From contig NZ_CP018061.1 in NCBI RefSeq assembly GCF_002813755.1, forward strand, positions 2,160,001-2,224,000: 64,000 bases of DNA. Direction: 5' to 3'. This DNA comes from Enterococcus mundtii. Its GTDB lineage: Bacteria; Bacillota; Bacilli; Lactobacillales; Enterococcaceae. Of the stretch, positions 1 through 8,842 are shown piece by piece. The notes under the pieces were generated by a model that was not told where the DNA came from, made no database searches, and saw only the letters and a program-made list of their open reading frames with translations. The translations under genes and the position numbers were made by a program. The first letter of the stretch is position 1; every line of letters begins with the position of its first letter.

Positions 1-1
1 T

Positions 2-118
2 ACGACCCAACCGCAGCATGATCCTTTTATTCGAATTGCTTTATCCTCTAATCCTTTGGAAGTATTAACGAAAGGGCTTGAAATCGTCAAAAAAGAAATC
101 GTGTACTTTCAACGATGA
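2..118 (+). CDS. C-terminal fragment of an upstream gene (cut by window edge)
   Basis: An open frame enters from the left edge and ends at TGA 116-118. The last 38 residues include the stretch IRIALSSNPLEVLTKGLEIV. The tail faintly resembles the end of an aminotransferase-fold or MocR-like protein, but too little is present for assignment. A strong terminator follows 60 bases later, which supports this being a real gene end. Confidence 0.5.
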   Translation, partial: TTQPQHDPFIRIALSSNPLEVLTKGLEIVKKEIVYFQR

Positions 119-181
119 CTTATCACATAAAATCAAAATGATGCAACTCATTCTTTTTGTTTTAACTGCTCGAACCCATCG

Positions 182-220
182 AGGAGGAACCTATTTTTGA
201 TCATAGGTTCCTCCTTTTTT
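182..220 (+). terminator. Intrinsic terminator after the first gene
   Basis: A perfect 13-bp stem (182-194 with 203-215) encloses an 8-nt loop and is followed by a T run. It separates the truncated upstream gene from the mle locus. Confidence 0.9.
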
Positions 221-259
221 CTTTTTTCATATAAATAAAATTTATCATAACTACCTATT

Positions 260-289
260 TTGACTATAGCCCTGAGCGAACCCTATACT
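260..289 (+). promoter_or_regulatory. Probable sigma-A promoter of mleS
   Basis: TTGACT at 260-265 and TATACT at 284-289 are separated by 18 bases, about 32 bases before the mleS start. Both hexamers match the sigma-A consensus at five of six positions. Confidence 0.65.
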
Positions 290-321
290 TCGTATGTATT
301 AAAACTTAGGAGGAATCATTC

Positions 322-1962
322 ATGCTAACAGGGTTAAACTTACTAAATAATCCATTTTTAAATAAAGGAACTGCTTTTACAAAAGAAGAACGTAAAAAAT
401 ACGGAATTGCCGGAATGCTTCCTAGCACAGTCCAAACATTAGAACAACAATCTGTGCAAGCATATGGCCAATACCTAAGCAAACAAACTGATTTAGAAAA
501 ACGTATTTTCTTAATGAACTTATTCAATACAAACCGCACACTTTTCTATAAATTGATGGGACAACATTTAGTAGAATTTATGCCAGTAGTATATGATCCA
601 GTAGTCGCAGATGCCATCGAACAATACAATGAAATTTTCTTAAAACCACAAGATGCTGCATTTCTTTCGATCGACGAACCAGAATTGATCAAAGAAAGCT
701 TGAAAAATGCCGCAGCTGGTCGTGATATCCGTTTGATCGTTGTCACAGATGCAGAAGGAATCCTTGGTATGGGTGACTGGGGAGTCAATGGTGTTGACAT
801 CGCGATCGGAAAACTAATGGTTTATACAGCTGCTGCTGGTATCAATCCAGCGCAAGTATTACCTGTATCGATCGATGCTGGTACAAACAATGAAGAATTA
901 TTGAATAATCCGTTATATCTAGGAAACAAACATGCGCGTGTCGAAGGTGATTCTTACTATGAATTCATCGACCAATTTGTATCATCCGCTACAGAACTAT
1001 TTCCTGAACTATTGTTACACTGGGAAGACTTTGGTCGTGGCAATGCCGCAACGATCTTAGAAAAATATGAAGACAAAATCACAACATTCAATGATGACAT
1101 CCAAGGAACAGGAATCGTCGTACTAGCTGGTGTACTCGGCGGATTGAATATTTCTGGTGAAGCCTTGAAAGATCAAACAATCCTAACATTTGGAGCTGGA
1201 ACAGCTGGAGTCGGTATCGCTAATATCTTATTAGATGAAATGATCCGTCAAGGTGTGCCGGAAGAAGAAGCTCGTAAACACTTCTATCAAGTGGATAAAC
1301 AAGGACTATTATTCGAAGATACTGAAGGCTTGACGCCTGGACAAATTCCTTTTGCACGTAAACGTTCAGAATTTGCTAATAGTGAAGAATTGACTAATTT
1401 AGAAGCAGTTGTCAAAGCAATTCACCCCACAATCATGATCGGTACATCTACTCAACCAGGAGCATTCACAGAAGAAATCGTCAAAGAAATCGCTAGCCAT
1501 ACACCACGACCAATCATCATGCCTTTGTCTAACCCAACAAAATTAGCAGAAGCAAAAGCTAAAGATTTGATTGAATGGACAGATGGAAAAGCATTAGTTG
1601 GAACAGGTATCCCTGCGGATGATGTGGAATACAATGGCGTGACTTATCAAATCGGACAAGCAAACAACGCATTGATGTATCCAGGATTAGGACTTGGTTT
1701 GATTGCTTCAACAGCTACTCGTGTGAACGCTGAGATCATCTCACAAGCAAGTCGAGCATTAGGTGGGATCGTTGATGTCACAAAACCAGGGGCAGCTATT
1801 TTACCACCTGTTGCAAGAATCACTGAATTCTCACAAACGATTGCTGAAACAGTCGCTCAATCCGTCGTGGATCAACAATTGAATCGTGAAGAAATCACTG
1901 ACATCAAAGCAGCTGTCGAAGCAGCTAAATGGGTGCCTGAATATCAAGATTTAGAAGCTTAA
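322..1962 (+). CDS. mleS: Malolactic enzyme
   Basis: The product is 546 aa, the usual length for malolactic enzymes (about 540). It converts L-malate to L-lactate and CO2 with NAD and Mn in the cytoplasm, consuming a proton and so helping acid tolerance and proton motive force. The NAD-binding Rossmann segment [14 protein letters not shown] is visible near residue 293, and the malic-enzyme catalytic segment lies around residues 90-200. An AGGAGG ribosome binding site at 308-313 fixes the start. The next gene is a carboxylate carrier, the standard partner. An NAD-malic enzyme giving pyruvate is the alternative, because the families are close. Pairing with a 2HCT carrier and the length favour the malolactic assignment. 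Confidence 0.9.
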   Translation: MLTGLNLLNNPFLNKGTAFTKEERKKYGIAGMLPSTVQTLEQQSVQAYGQYLSKQTDLEKRIFLMNLFNTNRTLFYKLMGQHLVEFMPVVYDPVVADAIEQYNEIFLKPQDAAFLSIDEPELIKESLKNAAAGRDIRLIVVTDAEGILGMGDWGVNGVDIAIGKLMVYTAAAGINPAQVLPVSIDAGTNNEELLNNPLYLGNKHARVEGDSYYEFIDQFVSSATELFPELLLHWEDFGRGNAATILEKYEDKITTFNDDIQGTGIVVLAGVLGGLNISGEALKDQTILTFGAGTAGVGIANILLDEMIRQGVPEEEARKHFYQVDKQGLLFEDTEGLTPGQIPFARKRSEFANSEELTNLEAVVKAIHPTIMIGTSTQPGAFTEEIVKEIASHTPRPIIMPLSNPTKLAEAKAKDLIEWTDGKALVGTGIPADDVEYNGVTYQIGQANNALMYPGLGLGLIASTATRVNAEIISQASRALGGIVDVTKPGAAILPPVARITEFSQTIAETVAQSVVDQQLNREEITDIKAAVEAAKWVPEYQDLEA

Positions 1963-2055
1963 CTCACGCTCGTCTCTTTTACAACAACTCGTTACTAAAA
2001 CAGTTCTGAGCACAACGAGACTTAAAGTAAAAATTACGCATGATAAACATCGAAG

Positions 2056-2126
2056 CCTTGGACCATTCGTTCACCGAGAAATAGGAAAACCAACTATTTT
2101 CAACGAATTGATCCAAGGGGTGTTTT
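2056..2126 (+). terminator. Possible terminator or attenuator between mleS and the malate carrier
   Basis: An imperfect inverted repeat (2056-2071 with 2102-2118, one indel) is followed by GGTGTTTTTTG. It would reduce read-through from mleS into the carrier gene. The roughly 30-nt loop makes it less certain than the other terminators here. Confidence 0.5.
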
Positions 2127-2225
2127 TTGCCAAGAAATACTGGAGTCGGTTGAAGAATAGCTTTAAATTATTTTTCAACTAATAGGGAACTCCTCTTACG
2201 TTAATCAAGGAAAGGATCTGTAAGA

Positions 2226-3548
2226 ATGTTACATCAAGAACAAACGACTTCTACAGTCGCTAAGACAAACAAAGAAGGTTTTTGGGAAACAAAAATCAGT
2301 GGAGTCAGTTTACCTATCTATTTGATCATGGTTCTCGTGTTGATCATTGCGATGGCATTAGGTAAATTACCAACAAATATGATCGGGCCAATCGCTATCC
2401 TCGTCATTTTTGGGAATCTTTTCCATTTTATCGGGACAAAAATCCCAATCGTCAAAAGTTATTTAGGTGGTGGCTCTGTTTTTGCGATCTTCGCTTCCGC
2501 AGCTATCGCAACCTTTGGTATTTTACCTGATTATGTCGTGAAATCAACTGAAAACTTTGTCAATAATATGGGCTTTTTAGACTTTTATATCGCTGCTTTG
2601 ATTACCGGAAGTATTCTAGGAATGAACCGCAAATTATTGATGAAAGCTTCCGTTCGTTTTATCCCTGTTGCACTTATTTCTATGGTTGTTTCATTTTTTG
2701 CAGTTGGACTAGTGGGAATGTTGATTGGTAATGGTTTCGCTAATTCCGTATTATACATCTCTTTACCTGCCATGGCTGGTGGTGTAGGTGCTGGTGCTGT
2801 TCCACTATCAACTATTTATGCAAACGTCCTAGGAACAGACGCTTCTGCTATTATTTCACGTTTGATTCCCGCAACTGCAATGACAAATGTCCTTGCCATT
2901 ATCGGTGCCGCTTTAGTCGCTCGCGCTGGACAATCCATGCCAAAATTGAATGGTAATGGGAAACTGATGGAAAAAGGCGATCTAGGCGACGGCAAACCAC
3001 GCAATGTAAAACCTTCTATCCCTCAATTAGGTGTTGGTTTGATGGTGTCGATCACCTTCTTTATTCTTGGACAAATCGGTAATTACTTTGTACCAAAAGT
3101 TCATGCGTATGCTTTTATGATCATTATCGTAGTCATTTGTAAAATCACCAATATTCTTCCTGAATATTATGAAGACGCAGCGATCATGTTCAATAACTTG
3201 ATTGTTAAAAATTTAACAGCAGCTGTTTTAGCGGGTATCGGGATTGCCTTATTGAACTTGAATGTTTTAGCCTCTGCTTTAACATGGCAATTCGTCGTAC
3301 TTTGCTTGACAAGTGTCATCGTCATCTCTCTTGTATCTGCTTTTGTCGGTCGTCTATTCGGACTTTATCCGATCGAATCAACGATCACAGCAGGACTATG
3401 TAACAATTCAATGGGTGGTACAGGAAATGTTGCCGTCTTATCCGCAGCAAACCGCATGGAATTGATTGCTTTTGCTCAAATGGGCAATCGGTTAGGCGGA
3501 GCGATCGTCTTGATCATTTCAGGATTTTTGATGCAACTATTCTCTTAA
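2226..3548 (+). CDS. mleP: 2-hydroxycarboxylate (malate) transporter
   Basis: The product is a 440-aa polytopic membrane protein of the 2-hydroxycarboxylate transporter family (CitS/MleP type). The N-terminus is hydrophilic, followed by about eleven hydrophobic segments. The two family re-entrant loop signatures are visible: AMAGGVGAGAVPLS in the middle and NNSMGGTGNVAVLSAANRM near the C-terminus. Such carriers exchange malate for lactate or take up malate with protons, and with malolactic enzyme this generates proton motive force. The start follows an AAGGAAAGG site at 2207-2215. A citrate carrier is the alternative, but no citrate lyase genes lie nearby. Confidence 0.85.
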   Translation: MLHQEQTTSTVAKTNKEGFWETKISGVSLPIYLIMVLVLIIAMALGKLPTNMIGPIAILVIFGNLFHFIGTKIPIVKSYLGGGSVFAIFASAAIATFGILPDYVVKSTENFVNNMGFLDFYIAALITGSILGMNRKLLMKASVRFIPVALISMVVSFFAVGLVGMLIGNGFANSVLYISLPAMAGGVGAGAVPLSTIYANVLGTDASAIISRLIPATAMTNVLAIIGAALVARAGQSMPKLNGNGKLMEKGDLGDGKPRNVKPSIPQLGVGLMVSITFFILGQIGNYFVPKVHAYAFMIIIVVICKITNILPEYYEDAAIMFNNLIVKNLTAAVLAGIGIALLNLNVLASALTWQFVVLCLTSVIVISLVSAFVGRLFGLYPIESTITAGLCNNSMGGTGNVAVLSAANRMELIAFAQMGNRLGGAIVLIISGFLMQLFS

Positions 3549-3561
3549 TTCGAATAAATGT

Positions 3562-3598
3562 AAAAAAACTTCTCGATTCTTATTCGAGAAGTTTTTTT
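3562..3598. terminator. Bidirectional terminator after the malate carrier
   Basis: A 15-bp stem (3562-3576 with 3584-3598) has A residues on one side and T residues on the other. It can end both the plus-strand carrier transcript and the minus-strand acetyltransferase transcript. Confidence 0.9.
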
Positions 3599-3610
3599 GT
3601 ACGATGACAT

Positions 3611-4045
3611 TCATGATTCCTTTAGAAATTGTTTTTGCCATTTGGTTGAATGATAGCCGATACGTTCATAAAAACGGTGTGCCTCGTTGCGATGTTCGCC
3701 AGAGTTTAGTCGAACACCAAAATAGCCACGTTCTGTTCCTTCCTTCTCGACACTCTCCATCAATCGTCTGCCAATTCCTTGATATTGGACTTTTGAAGAA
3801 ACCGCTAATGCTAGAATATTGAACAACGTTGGACTTAACAATGTTTCATACTTTTGCGCATGGACATATCCTAATACTTTCTTCGTCCCTTCTTCCTCAT
3901 AAACATCGACGACATAGATCTCTGGTTGTGCCAAGATGCATTCTAATTGCTTCGTCATTTCCGAAAGTGGTATCTCATACCCTAATTCTTCCTTATTTAG
4001 CTTGTTTATGGTTTCTGCATCCTCCACACGAGCAGTTCTTATCAT
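3611..4045 (-). CDS. GNAT-family N-acetyltransferase
   Basis: The product is 144 aa when started at 4045, where an AAAGGAAG site precedes ATG; an upstream in-frame ATG at 4138 lacks a good site and adds an atypical N-terminus. The acetyl-CoA binding motif A is visible as QYQGIGRRLMESVEKEG, and motif B as NSGEHRNEAHRFYERIGY, typical of GNAT acetyltransferases. The substrate cannot be read from the sequence. It is a single-gene unit, convergent with the malate carrier. Confidence 0.8.
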   Translation of the reverse strand: MIRTARVEDAETINKLNKEELGYEIPLSEMTKQLECILAQPEIYVVDVYEEEGTKKVLGYVHAQKYETLLSPTLFNILALAVSSKVQYQGIGRRLMESVEKEGTERGYFGVRLNSGEHRNEAHRFYERIGYHSTKWQKQFLKES

Positions 4046-4144
4046 TTTGTTCTTCCTTTCTTCTCTAATTTTATGTACTAAGACAAGGATAGCATGGTTT
4101 TTTCTATGGAAATAAACCTTGGTCAATTTCTTGATCAAAAGAAT

Positions 4145-4184
4145 GATAAAAAAAGGAGAAACCTTGGCATTTCAAGGTTTCTCC
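4145..4184 (-). terminator. Terminator of the ireB-ruvX-DUF1292 operon
   Basis: A 12-bp stem (4155-4166 with 4173-4184) is followed, reading the minus strand, by a run of T residues (A run 4148-4154 on plus). Confidence 0.9.
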
Positions 4185-4196
4185 ACTATTTTAATA

Positions 4197-4502
4197 CTAT
4201 TCTTCTTCTTCCGCCATGAATGTATTGAAGACCTCTTCGATCATATCCCATTCAGCATCTGTTTCGATTTGTTCTAATTCGCCTTCTGTTCCGTCTTCGT
4301 TTTCAACATAGGCATAGGCTTGTAATTCTACATCTTCATCTTCCGGTACGCCGGCTGGATAAAGCAATACGTAGTTACGACCAAATTCTTCTTGGCCATC
4401 GACTGTTAACAAGATTTCGTATAATGTTTCATTTCCTTGATCATCGACCAATGTGATATGTTCATGTCCTTCATGATCATGTGTATGATTGTGTTCTGCC
4501 AT
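4197..4502 (-). CDS. DUF1292 family protein (YrzB-like)
   Basis: The product is a 101-aa acidic protein starting [20 protein letters not shown]. An AGAGGGG site directly upstream selects the start at 4502 rather than the ATG 18 bases earlier. The His-rich N-terminus followed by a small acidic beta-rich domain is typical of the DUF1292 family. It is the third gene of the conserved Firmicute cluster ireB-ruvX-yrzB. The biochemical role is unknown. Confidence 0.85.
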   Translation of the reverse strand: MAEHNHTHDHEGHEHITLVDDQGNETLYEILLTVDGQEEFGRNYVLLYPAGVPEDEDVELQAYAYVENEDGTEGELEQIETDAEWDMIEEVFNTFMAEEEE

Positions 4503-4523
4503 TAGAACCCCTCTTTTCATTTT

Positions 4524-4955
4524 TTAAAATAGTTGTTTTCCCGAACCATCTAAATAATTTTGTAAAATCATCACCGCAGCAAGCTTGTCGATGACTTTTT
4601 TTCTTTTTGCTCTTGACGTATTCGCTTGTTCGACCAACATACGTTCTGCTTGTACGGTAGTCAGTCGTTCGTCTTGATAGTCGACTGGTAGAGAAAACAT
4701 TTCTTTGATCTTTTCTCCGTAAGCCATTGAGCTTTCTGCTCTAGGACCGATTGAATTATTCATGTTTTTCGGCAAGCCTACAACAAAACGATCTACTTCG
4801 TACTGTTTGACCAGTTCTGCCAGTCGCTCAAATCCAAATTCTTCTTTGTCTTCATCGATACGAATGATCTCTACGCCTTGTGCAGTCCAGCCAAAAGGAT
4901 CACTAACAGCGACACCTACAGTCTTTGAGCCGACATCCAAGCCCATCACTCTCAT
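4524..4955 (-). CDS. ruvX: RuvX/YqgF family Holliday junction resolvase-like nuclease
   Basis: The product is 143 aa, the normal length. The RNase H-like fold signature appears as [17 protein letters not shown] at the N-terminus, with VVGLPKNMN in the middle and DERLTT after it, carrying the conserved acidic residues. Family members are linked to 16S rRNA processing and Holliday junction resolution. The start codon overlaps the stop of ireB by four bases (ATGA), showing translational coupling. Confidence 0.92.
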   Translation of the reverse strand: MRVMGLDVGSKTVGVAVSDPFGWTAQGVEIIRIDEDKEEFGFERLAELVKQYEVDRFVVGLPKNMNNSIGPRAESSMAYGEKIKEMFSLPVDYQDERLTTVQAERMLVEQANTSRAKRKKVIDKLAAVMILQNYLDGSGKQLF

Positions 4956-5218
4956 AGATTCACTCCATGATTTGAGAGATAGTCTTTGACGATCACTTCC
5001 ATGATTTCATCGCGTTCATGACGACGGATCAGATTCCTTGCATCACGATAACGAGGAATGTAGGCCGGGTCTCCAGAAAGCAAGTAGCCCACAATCTGGT
5101 TGATTGGATTGTAGCCTTTTTCTTCCAAAGCCCGATAAACGATCGCTAATGTTTCGCTGACTTCTTTTTTACGACTATCATCAAAACCAAAACGTACGGT
5201 TTCATCTGTAAAACCCAT
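4952..5218 (-). CDS. ireB: IreB family regulatory phosphoprotein
   Basis: The product is 88 aa and matches the DUF965/IreB family along its whole length. In E. faecalis, IreB is a small cytosolic substrate of the Ser/Thr kinase IreK and acts as a negative regulator of cephalosporin resistance. A threonine pair near the N-terminus, the known phosphorylation region, appears here as FTDETVRFG. The gene leads the ruvX-DUF1292 operon. Confidence 0.92.
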   Translation of the reverse strand: MGFTDETVRFGFDDSRKKEVSETLAIVYRALEEKGYNPINQIVGYLLSGDPAYIPRYRDARNLIRRHERDEIMEVIVKDYLSNHGVNL

Positions 5219-5476
5219 GATTCTACACCTCTTTCCGCAGGGTAGTCAAATTACCCTCTACACCCTTTATTTTACTCGAAATGTGGTAAAACTACAAATA
5301 AATATTCCAACTTCGCTAGAAATATAAAAATAATAATGATTTCTTATTTGATTGTATTGATTCCAACATTTATGAGTACACTTTCTTACAGTATACGTGA
5401 TATTTAATGAAAAATAAGTCTTTTCTCTGTTTTTTCAAAAAATTCACAAAATATTCAAATAACTAACGCACATAGA

Positions 5477-6196
5477 TCATGTTTTCTTTGCTTGTCCCGT
5501 TTGATAGTTGATCGTATAACCGTCTTGCACATTATAGATAAACACATTGAACGAGATTTGGTTATCTTCAATGCTTTGGGCTTCTAACTGAACACCTCGT
5601 GCTACTAGTTCTTCCCCTTCAAAATGTGGTGTTACCCGATAGCGAACGTGATGATTGGTTTCTTTGATGTATGCTGCAATATCGTTTTCATGTGCCAGCA
5701 TATGAGGTGTATTCAACGAACGAGTCCCTGTCATCAAATTTTTGATGTTATTGTTTTGACCAGTTAGCTGAAAACCTATCAAGTGGCTTCGATTGTAAAG
5801 CCATTGTCCGTCACTCAATTTTTTTTGTTTCCAACCTGTAGGATCGATATAAAGGGACTCACGTTTTTCTTTAGGGAACATCTCTTTTCCTAACATGGCA
5901 TTGGCTTGGCCTACACGATTCAGTCGATCGATATCGGAATAACTTTCCCATGTTCCTTTATCTAAGCTCAGTTCTTCTTTTGTAAAAGTCGGCTTATTTT
6001 GATTGATTTCGATTTCTTGGTGCGTGCCGTCGTATTCAGGAAGATTTGCCACTTGTGAGACTTGAGGTTTTGCATCAAATAGACCTGTCAGTTGTTGAAC
6101 GAGATCAGAGTCTTTTTGCGTCGTTGAAATCCCTAATGCACCAGCTAAAAGAGCAACTGCGACACCTATGATTGTTTTGGTTGTTTTTTTGTTCAT
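5477..6196 (-). CDS. DNA/RNA non-specific endonuclease, membrane anchored or secreted (EndA-like)
   Basis: The product is 239 aa. Residues 1-24 form a signal peptide or membrane anchor (KKTTKTIIGVAVALLAGALG). The beta-beta-alpha-metal nuclease domain carries the segment NRSHLIGFQLTGQ, where the histidine corresponds to the general base of the DRGH motif, followed by NIKNLMTGTRSLN, which has the metal-binding asparagine region. Streptococcal EndA nucleases degrade extracellular DNA or process DNA during uptake. No competence gene lies next to it, so nutrient scavenging or biofilm DNA degradation is equally possible. Confidence 0.85.
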   Translation of the reverse strand: MNKKTTKTIIGVAVALLAGALGISTTQKDSDLVQQLTGLFDAKPQVSQVANLPEYDGTHQEIEINQNKPTFTKEELSLDKGTWESYSDIDRLNRVGQANAMLGKEMFPKEKRESLYIDPTGWKQKKLSDGQWLYNRSHLIGFQLTGQNNNIKNLMTGTRSLNTPHMLAHENDIAAYIKETNHHVRYRVTPHFEGEELVARGVQLEAQSIEDNQISFNVFIYNVQDGYTINYQTGQAKKT

Positions 6197-6480
6197 GTAT
6201 CTACTCCTTTATTCAGTCGAACTCCATAAATCTTAACATACGTTCCCCTTTTTTTAAATAAAGAAGTATTTAAATTCTTTCAACAATTCCTTCTTCAAAA
6301 ATTATATACGCATTTTCAGTCTAGTTCCTAAAATAAACAACCTAAATTTCCACGTGAAAGGAAATCTAGGTTGTTACTAAAACTTCATCAATTGATTCGA
6401 TTGATCTTCTTGTCTATTCTATCACCAGGTGAATACGTTTTTTTGATAGGACAATTAGGTGCTCAACATCGATTCTTCTT

Positions 6481-6861
6481 TCAAGTTTCTTTTACAAAAC
6501 TTGCTTTGTTCATAGCCTGTTCGATCATCGCAACTGTTGCTTCTGGGTCTTCTACTCCAATGATGAGACGATTGAATTCTTCATCTTTTAGTGTGATAAC
6601 GACTGCGTTTTCTTTTCTTTTGAGGTCATAAAATACCTTGTTTGAATCTTGGACGAATGTTCCGGCAAAATAATATCCATAGGCATCAACTCCCATTCTT
6701 TTTTCGCCAAATTTCGGTGTATCTTCCCAGACATCGGCATCCACAGTTGCGCCTAATACATTGGATAATGGTGTGGATATTTCATTTTTCAATGCCCACA
6801 GTTTTCGTACGCCCTCCATACTGATGATCAATCGATCATTTTGGATTTCAACTTTAGCCAT
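6481..6861 (-). CDS. Conserved hypothetical protein, possible PH-like domain
   Basis: The product is 126 aa, soluble and mixed alpha-beta, starting MAKVEIQNDRLIISMEGVRK. Alternating beta strands followed by a C-terminal helix (EATVAMIEQAMNKAS) are compatible with a bacterial PH-like fold, but this is an inference from the pattern alone. It starts 3 bases after the stop of the TetR gene, so the two form one operon and the TetR protein probably controls its expression. Confidence 0.6.
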   Translation of the reverse strand: MAKVEIQNDRLIISMEGVRKLWALKNEISTPLSNVLGATVDADVWEDTPKFGEKRMGVDAYGYYFAGTFVQDSNKVFYDLKRKENAVVITLKDEEFNRLIIGVEDPEATVAMIEQAMNKASFVKET

Positions 6862-6864
6862 TTT

Positions 6865-7254
6865 CTACTTCCCCCTGTCTGTAAGATTCCCTCGACGCAT
6901 GATTCGATCAGCAATGATCGTTTCAATCGAACCTTCGTTTTTCTCTTCCAAAGCGGTGATTACCTTCTGTGCGACTTTCTTTACTTCGTTGTCATCTGCC
7001 GTACGTTCTAATAATGCGATGATCAATAAATCAATCAATAACCCATTATCGGTCACTCCCTCTTCAGCTATATAGTTAAAGCAAGTCGTAAATAAACCAG
7101 CTTTACTATAATAAGCAGAGTATAAACTTCCTCGAAGCAAGCCAGTCGCTTTTACCAATTGACTGATCGACGTCCCTGCATACCCATTTTTGGCAAATAT
7201 TTTTGCCGATTCTAGTAAAACTTTCTCTTCATTAAATTCTCTCGTTCTTCCCAT
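6865..7254 (-). CDS. TetR/AcrR family transcriptional regulator (short)
   Basis: The product is 129 aa. Residues about 10-55 form a TetR helix-turn-helix domain, with the typical KNGYAGTSISQLVKATGLLRGSLY pattern read as two helices. The ligand domain is much shorter than the usual 130-140 residues, so this is a mini-TetR or a C-terminally shortened member. It leads an operon with the 126-aa protein. A dyad 21 bases upstream of the start (7275-7290) fits autoregulation. Confidence 0.85.
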   Translation of the reverse strand: MGRTREFNEEKVLLESAKIFAKNGYAGTSISQLVKATGLLRGSLYSAYYSKAGLFTTCFNYIAEEGVTDNGLLIDLLIIALLERTADDNEVKKVAQKVITALEEKNEGSIETIIADRIMRRGNLTDRGK

Positions 7255-7274
7255 AACTTAATTATGCCACATTA

Positions 7275-7290
7275 TTGAACGATTGGTCAA
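7275..7290. promoter_or_regulatory. Candidate TetR operator
   Basis: TTGAACGATTGGTCAA is a 16-bp imperfect palindrome with ends TTGA/TCAA, 12 of 16 positions symmetric. It resembles known TetR-family operators and lies just before the TetR gene, where a repressor would block its own promoter. Confidence 0.6.
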
Positions 7291-7478
7291 CAATTAATCA
7301 AAAAGCTTGATTTATCCTAACTGATGACTTAACACTTGGCTCTCTTCTGCATTGCTCTCACTTGGATCTTATTTTACCTTTCACTGCTTATTTTTGAGAT
7401 TCAAGTTTTCTTTTTATACGTTTTCCAATTTGTTTGTAGTAAAATAAATACAAGAAAACAACTATTGGAGAAAATGCC

Positions 7479-8231
7479 ATGCCAGAAAGAGATTTAGATT
7501 TATTGCTTAATACCTGTTTATTGGCGGGAAAAATAATGACAGAAAGTAATGCAGAGATGTACCGTGTAGAAGATACGATGAGTCGGATCGCTTCTGCTTC
7601 TGGAAATTATCGCTTAGTTAGCTACGTGACCCAAACAGGACTATTTATCGGATTTGATCGGACTTCGACGATCCGCATGGAACAAATCACTAATCGAACG
7701 ATCAATTTAGAAAGAGTAGTCAAGGTCAATAACCTTTCAAGAAAATATGTTGCCAATGAATTGACTTTGGAAGAACTATATAGCGCATTACAAGAAGTCG
7801 AGAAAGATCGACGGATGTTCCCAGTATGGCTACAAATCATCAGCGCTGCTATCATTAGTGGGACGATCATGATTTTATTTGGTGGCGAATTGAAAGATTT
7901 ACCGATCACATTGTCGATCGGGGGAGTGGGCTACATTGTTTATCTTTGCAGTTTACGTTTTTTTAGAATCAAGTTTTTAGCTGAATTCCTCTCCTCTTTG
8001 ATTATCGGTATTGCCGCTATTTTAAGCGTGCGTTTAGGAATCGGTCTCAATCAGGATTTGATCATCATTGGTTGTGTCATGCCGTTGGTTCCTGGTGTTC
8101 AAATCACCAACGCGATTCGTGATCTATTAGCGGGGCACTACGTTTCTGGTGTTTCTCGTGGAGCAGAAGCGATGATGACTGCAGCGATGATTGGTTTTGC
8201 AATCGCCTTTATCTTTCAAATCTTCTACTAA
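7479..8231 (+). CDS. Threonine/serine exporter family protein, N-terminal half (ThrE-like)
   Basis: The product is 250 aa. The first 110 residues are soluble and carry the DUF1212/ThrE N-terminal domain (LLAGKIMTESNAEMYRVEDT). About five membrane segments follow. It corresponds to the first half of ThrE amino-acid exporters, split into two genes as in many Firmicutes. The partner gene begins 15 bases downstream. The start ATG at 7479 follows a TTGGAG site; an ATG five bases earlier is out of frame. Confidence 0.82.
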   Translation: MPERDLDLLLNTCLLAGKIMTESNAEMYRVEDTMSRIASASGNYRLVSYVTQTGLFIGFDRTSTIRMEQITNRTINLERVVKVNNLSRKYVANELTLEELYSALQEVEKDRRMFPVWLQIISAAIISGTIMILFGGELKDLPITLSIGGVGYIVYLCSLRFFRIKFLAEFLSSLIIGIAAILSVRLGIGLNQDLIIIGCVMPLVPGVQITNAIRDLLAGHYVSGVSRGAEAMMTAAMIGFAIAFIFQIFY

Positions 8232-8246
8232 GAAAGGACTTTAGCC

Positions 8247-8720
8247 ATGTGGCATGTATTGATTCAATTTTCTTTTAGCTTTTTAGCGACCGCTGCTTTT
8301 GCAATCATCACTAATGTGCCAAGGAAAGCCTTAGTTTGGTGTGGTTTAGCTGGTGCCGTAGGTTGGATGATCTATTGGTTGTGTCTAGCTATGGGTGGCG
8401 GTGCAGCTTTAGGTTCATTACTAGGTTCATTAGGCGTTGCTTTTGCTAGTGATCTTTTTTCTAAGCAACTAAAAATGCCCGTCACGATTTTCAATATCCC
8501 CGGTATGGTACCACTGGTTCCTGGAGGCTTAGCCTATCAAGCTGTTCGCAGTTTAGTTACAGGTACTTATCAAGATGCGGCATTTTTCACGGTTCAAGCA
8601 ATCATGATTGCTGGAGCGATTGCCTTAGGTCTAGTGATATCAGAAGTATTCAACCACAATATCCGTAGTTTTAAACTGAAACGTGAAGCGATTGTATTGA
8701 AGAGAAGAAAGAAAAAATAA
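8247..8720 (+). CDS. Threonine/serine exporter family protein, C-terminal half (ThrB/DUF3815-like)
   Basis: The product is 157 aa with about five membrane helices and the conserved segment IPGMVPLVPGGLAYQAVRSL. This proline/glycine motif echoes MPLVPGVQITNAIRDLL in the first protein, as expected from the internal duplication in the ThrE family. A basic tail (KREAIVLKRRKKK) follows the last helix and suggests a cytoplasmic C-terminus. It should form a hetero-oligomeric exporter with the preceding gene. Confidence 0.82.
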   Translation: MWHVLIQFSFSFLATAAFAIITNVPRKALVWCGLAGAVGWMIYWLCLAMGGGAALGSLLGSLGVAFASDLFSKQLKMPVTIFNIPGMVPLVPGGLAYQAVRSLVTGTYQDAAFFTVQAIMIAGAIALGLVISEVFNHNIRSFKLKREAIVLKRRKKK

Positions 8721-8739
8721 CTGTATCACCTCTTTATAA

Positions 8740-8782
8740 AAAAGAAGCGAGAATGGGACATTATCCCTCTCGCTTCTTTTCT
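8740..8782. terminator. Terminator after the ThrE-like pair
   Basis: A 13-bp stem (8740-8752 with 8768-8780) is followed by T residues on plus, and an A run precedes it. It probably also terminates the convergent MFS gene on the minus strand. Confidence 0.85.
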
Positions 8783-8842
8783 ATTGTTTTTGTGAGTAAA
8801 ATTGCCTGATTATCTTCTCTTTATCTTTTTTACTGCTCTCTT

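Noticed and set aside
3604..4068. Two plus-strand frames after the malate carrier
   Set aside because: They run opposite to the well-supported acetyltransferase gene and lack start signals.
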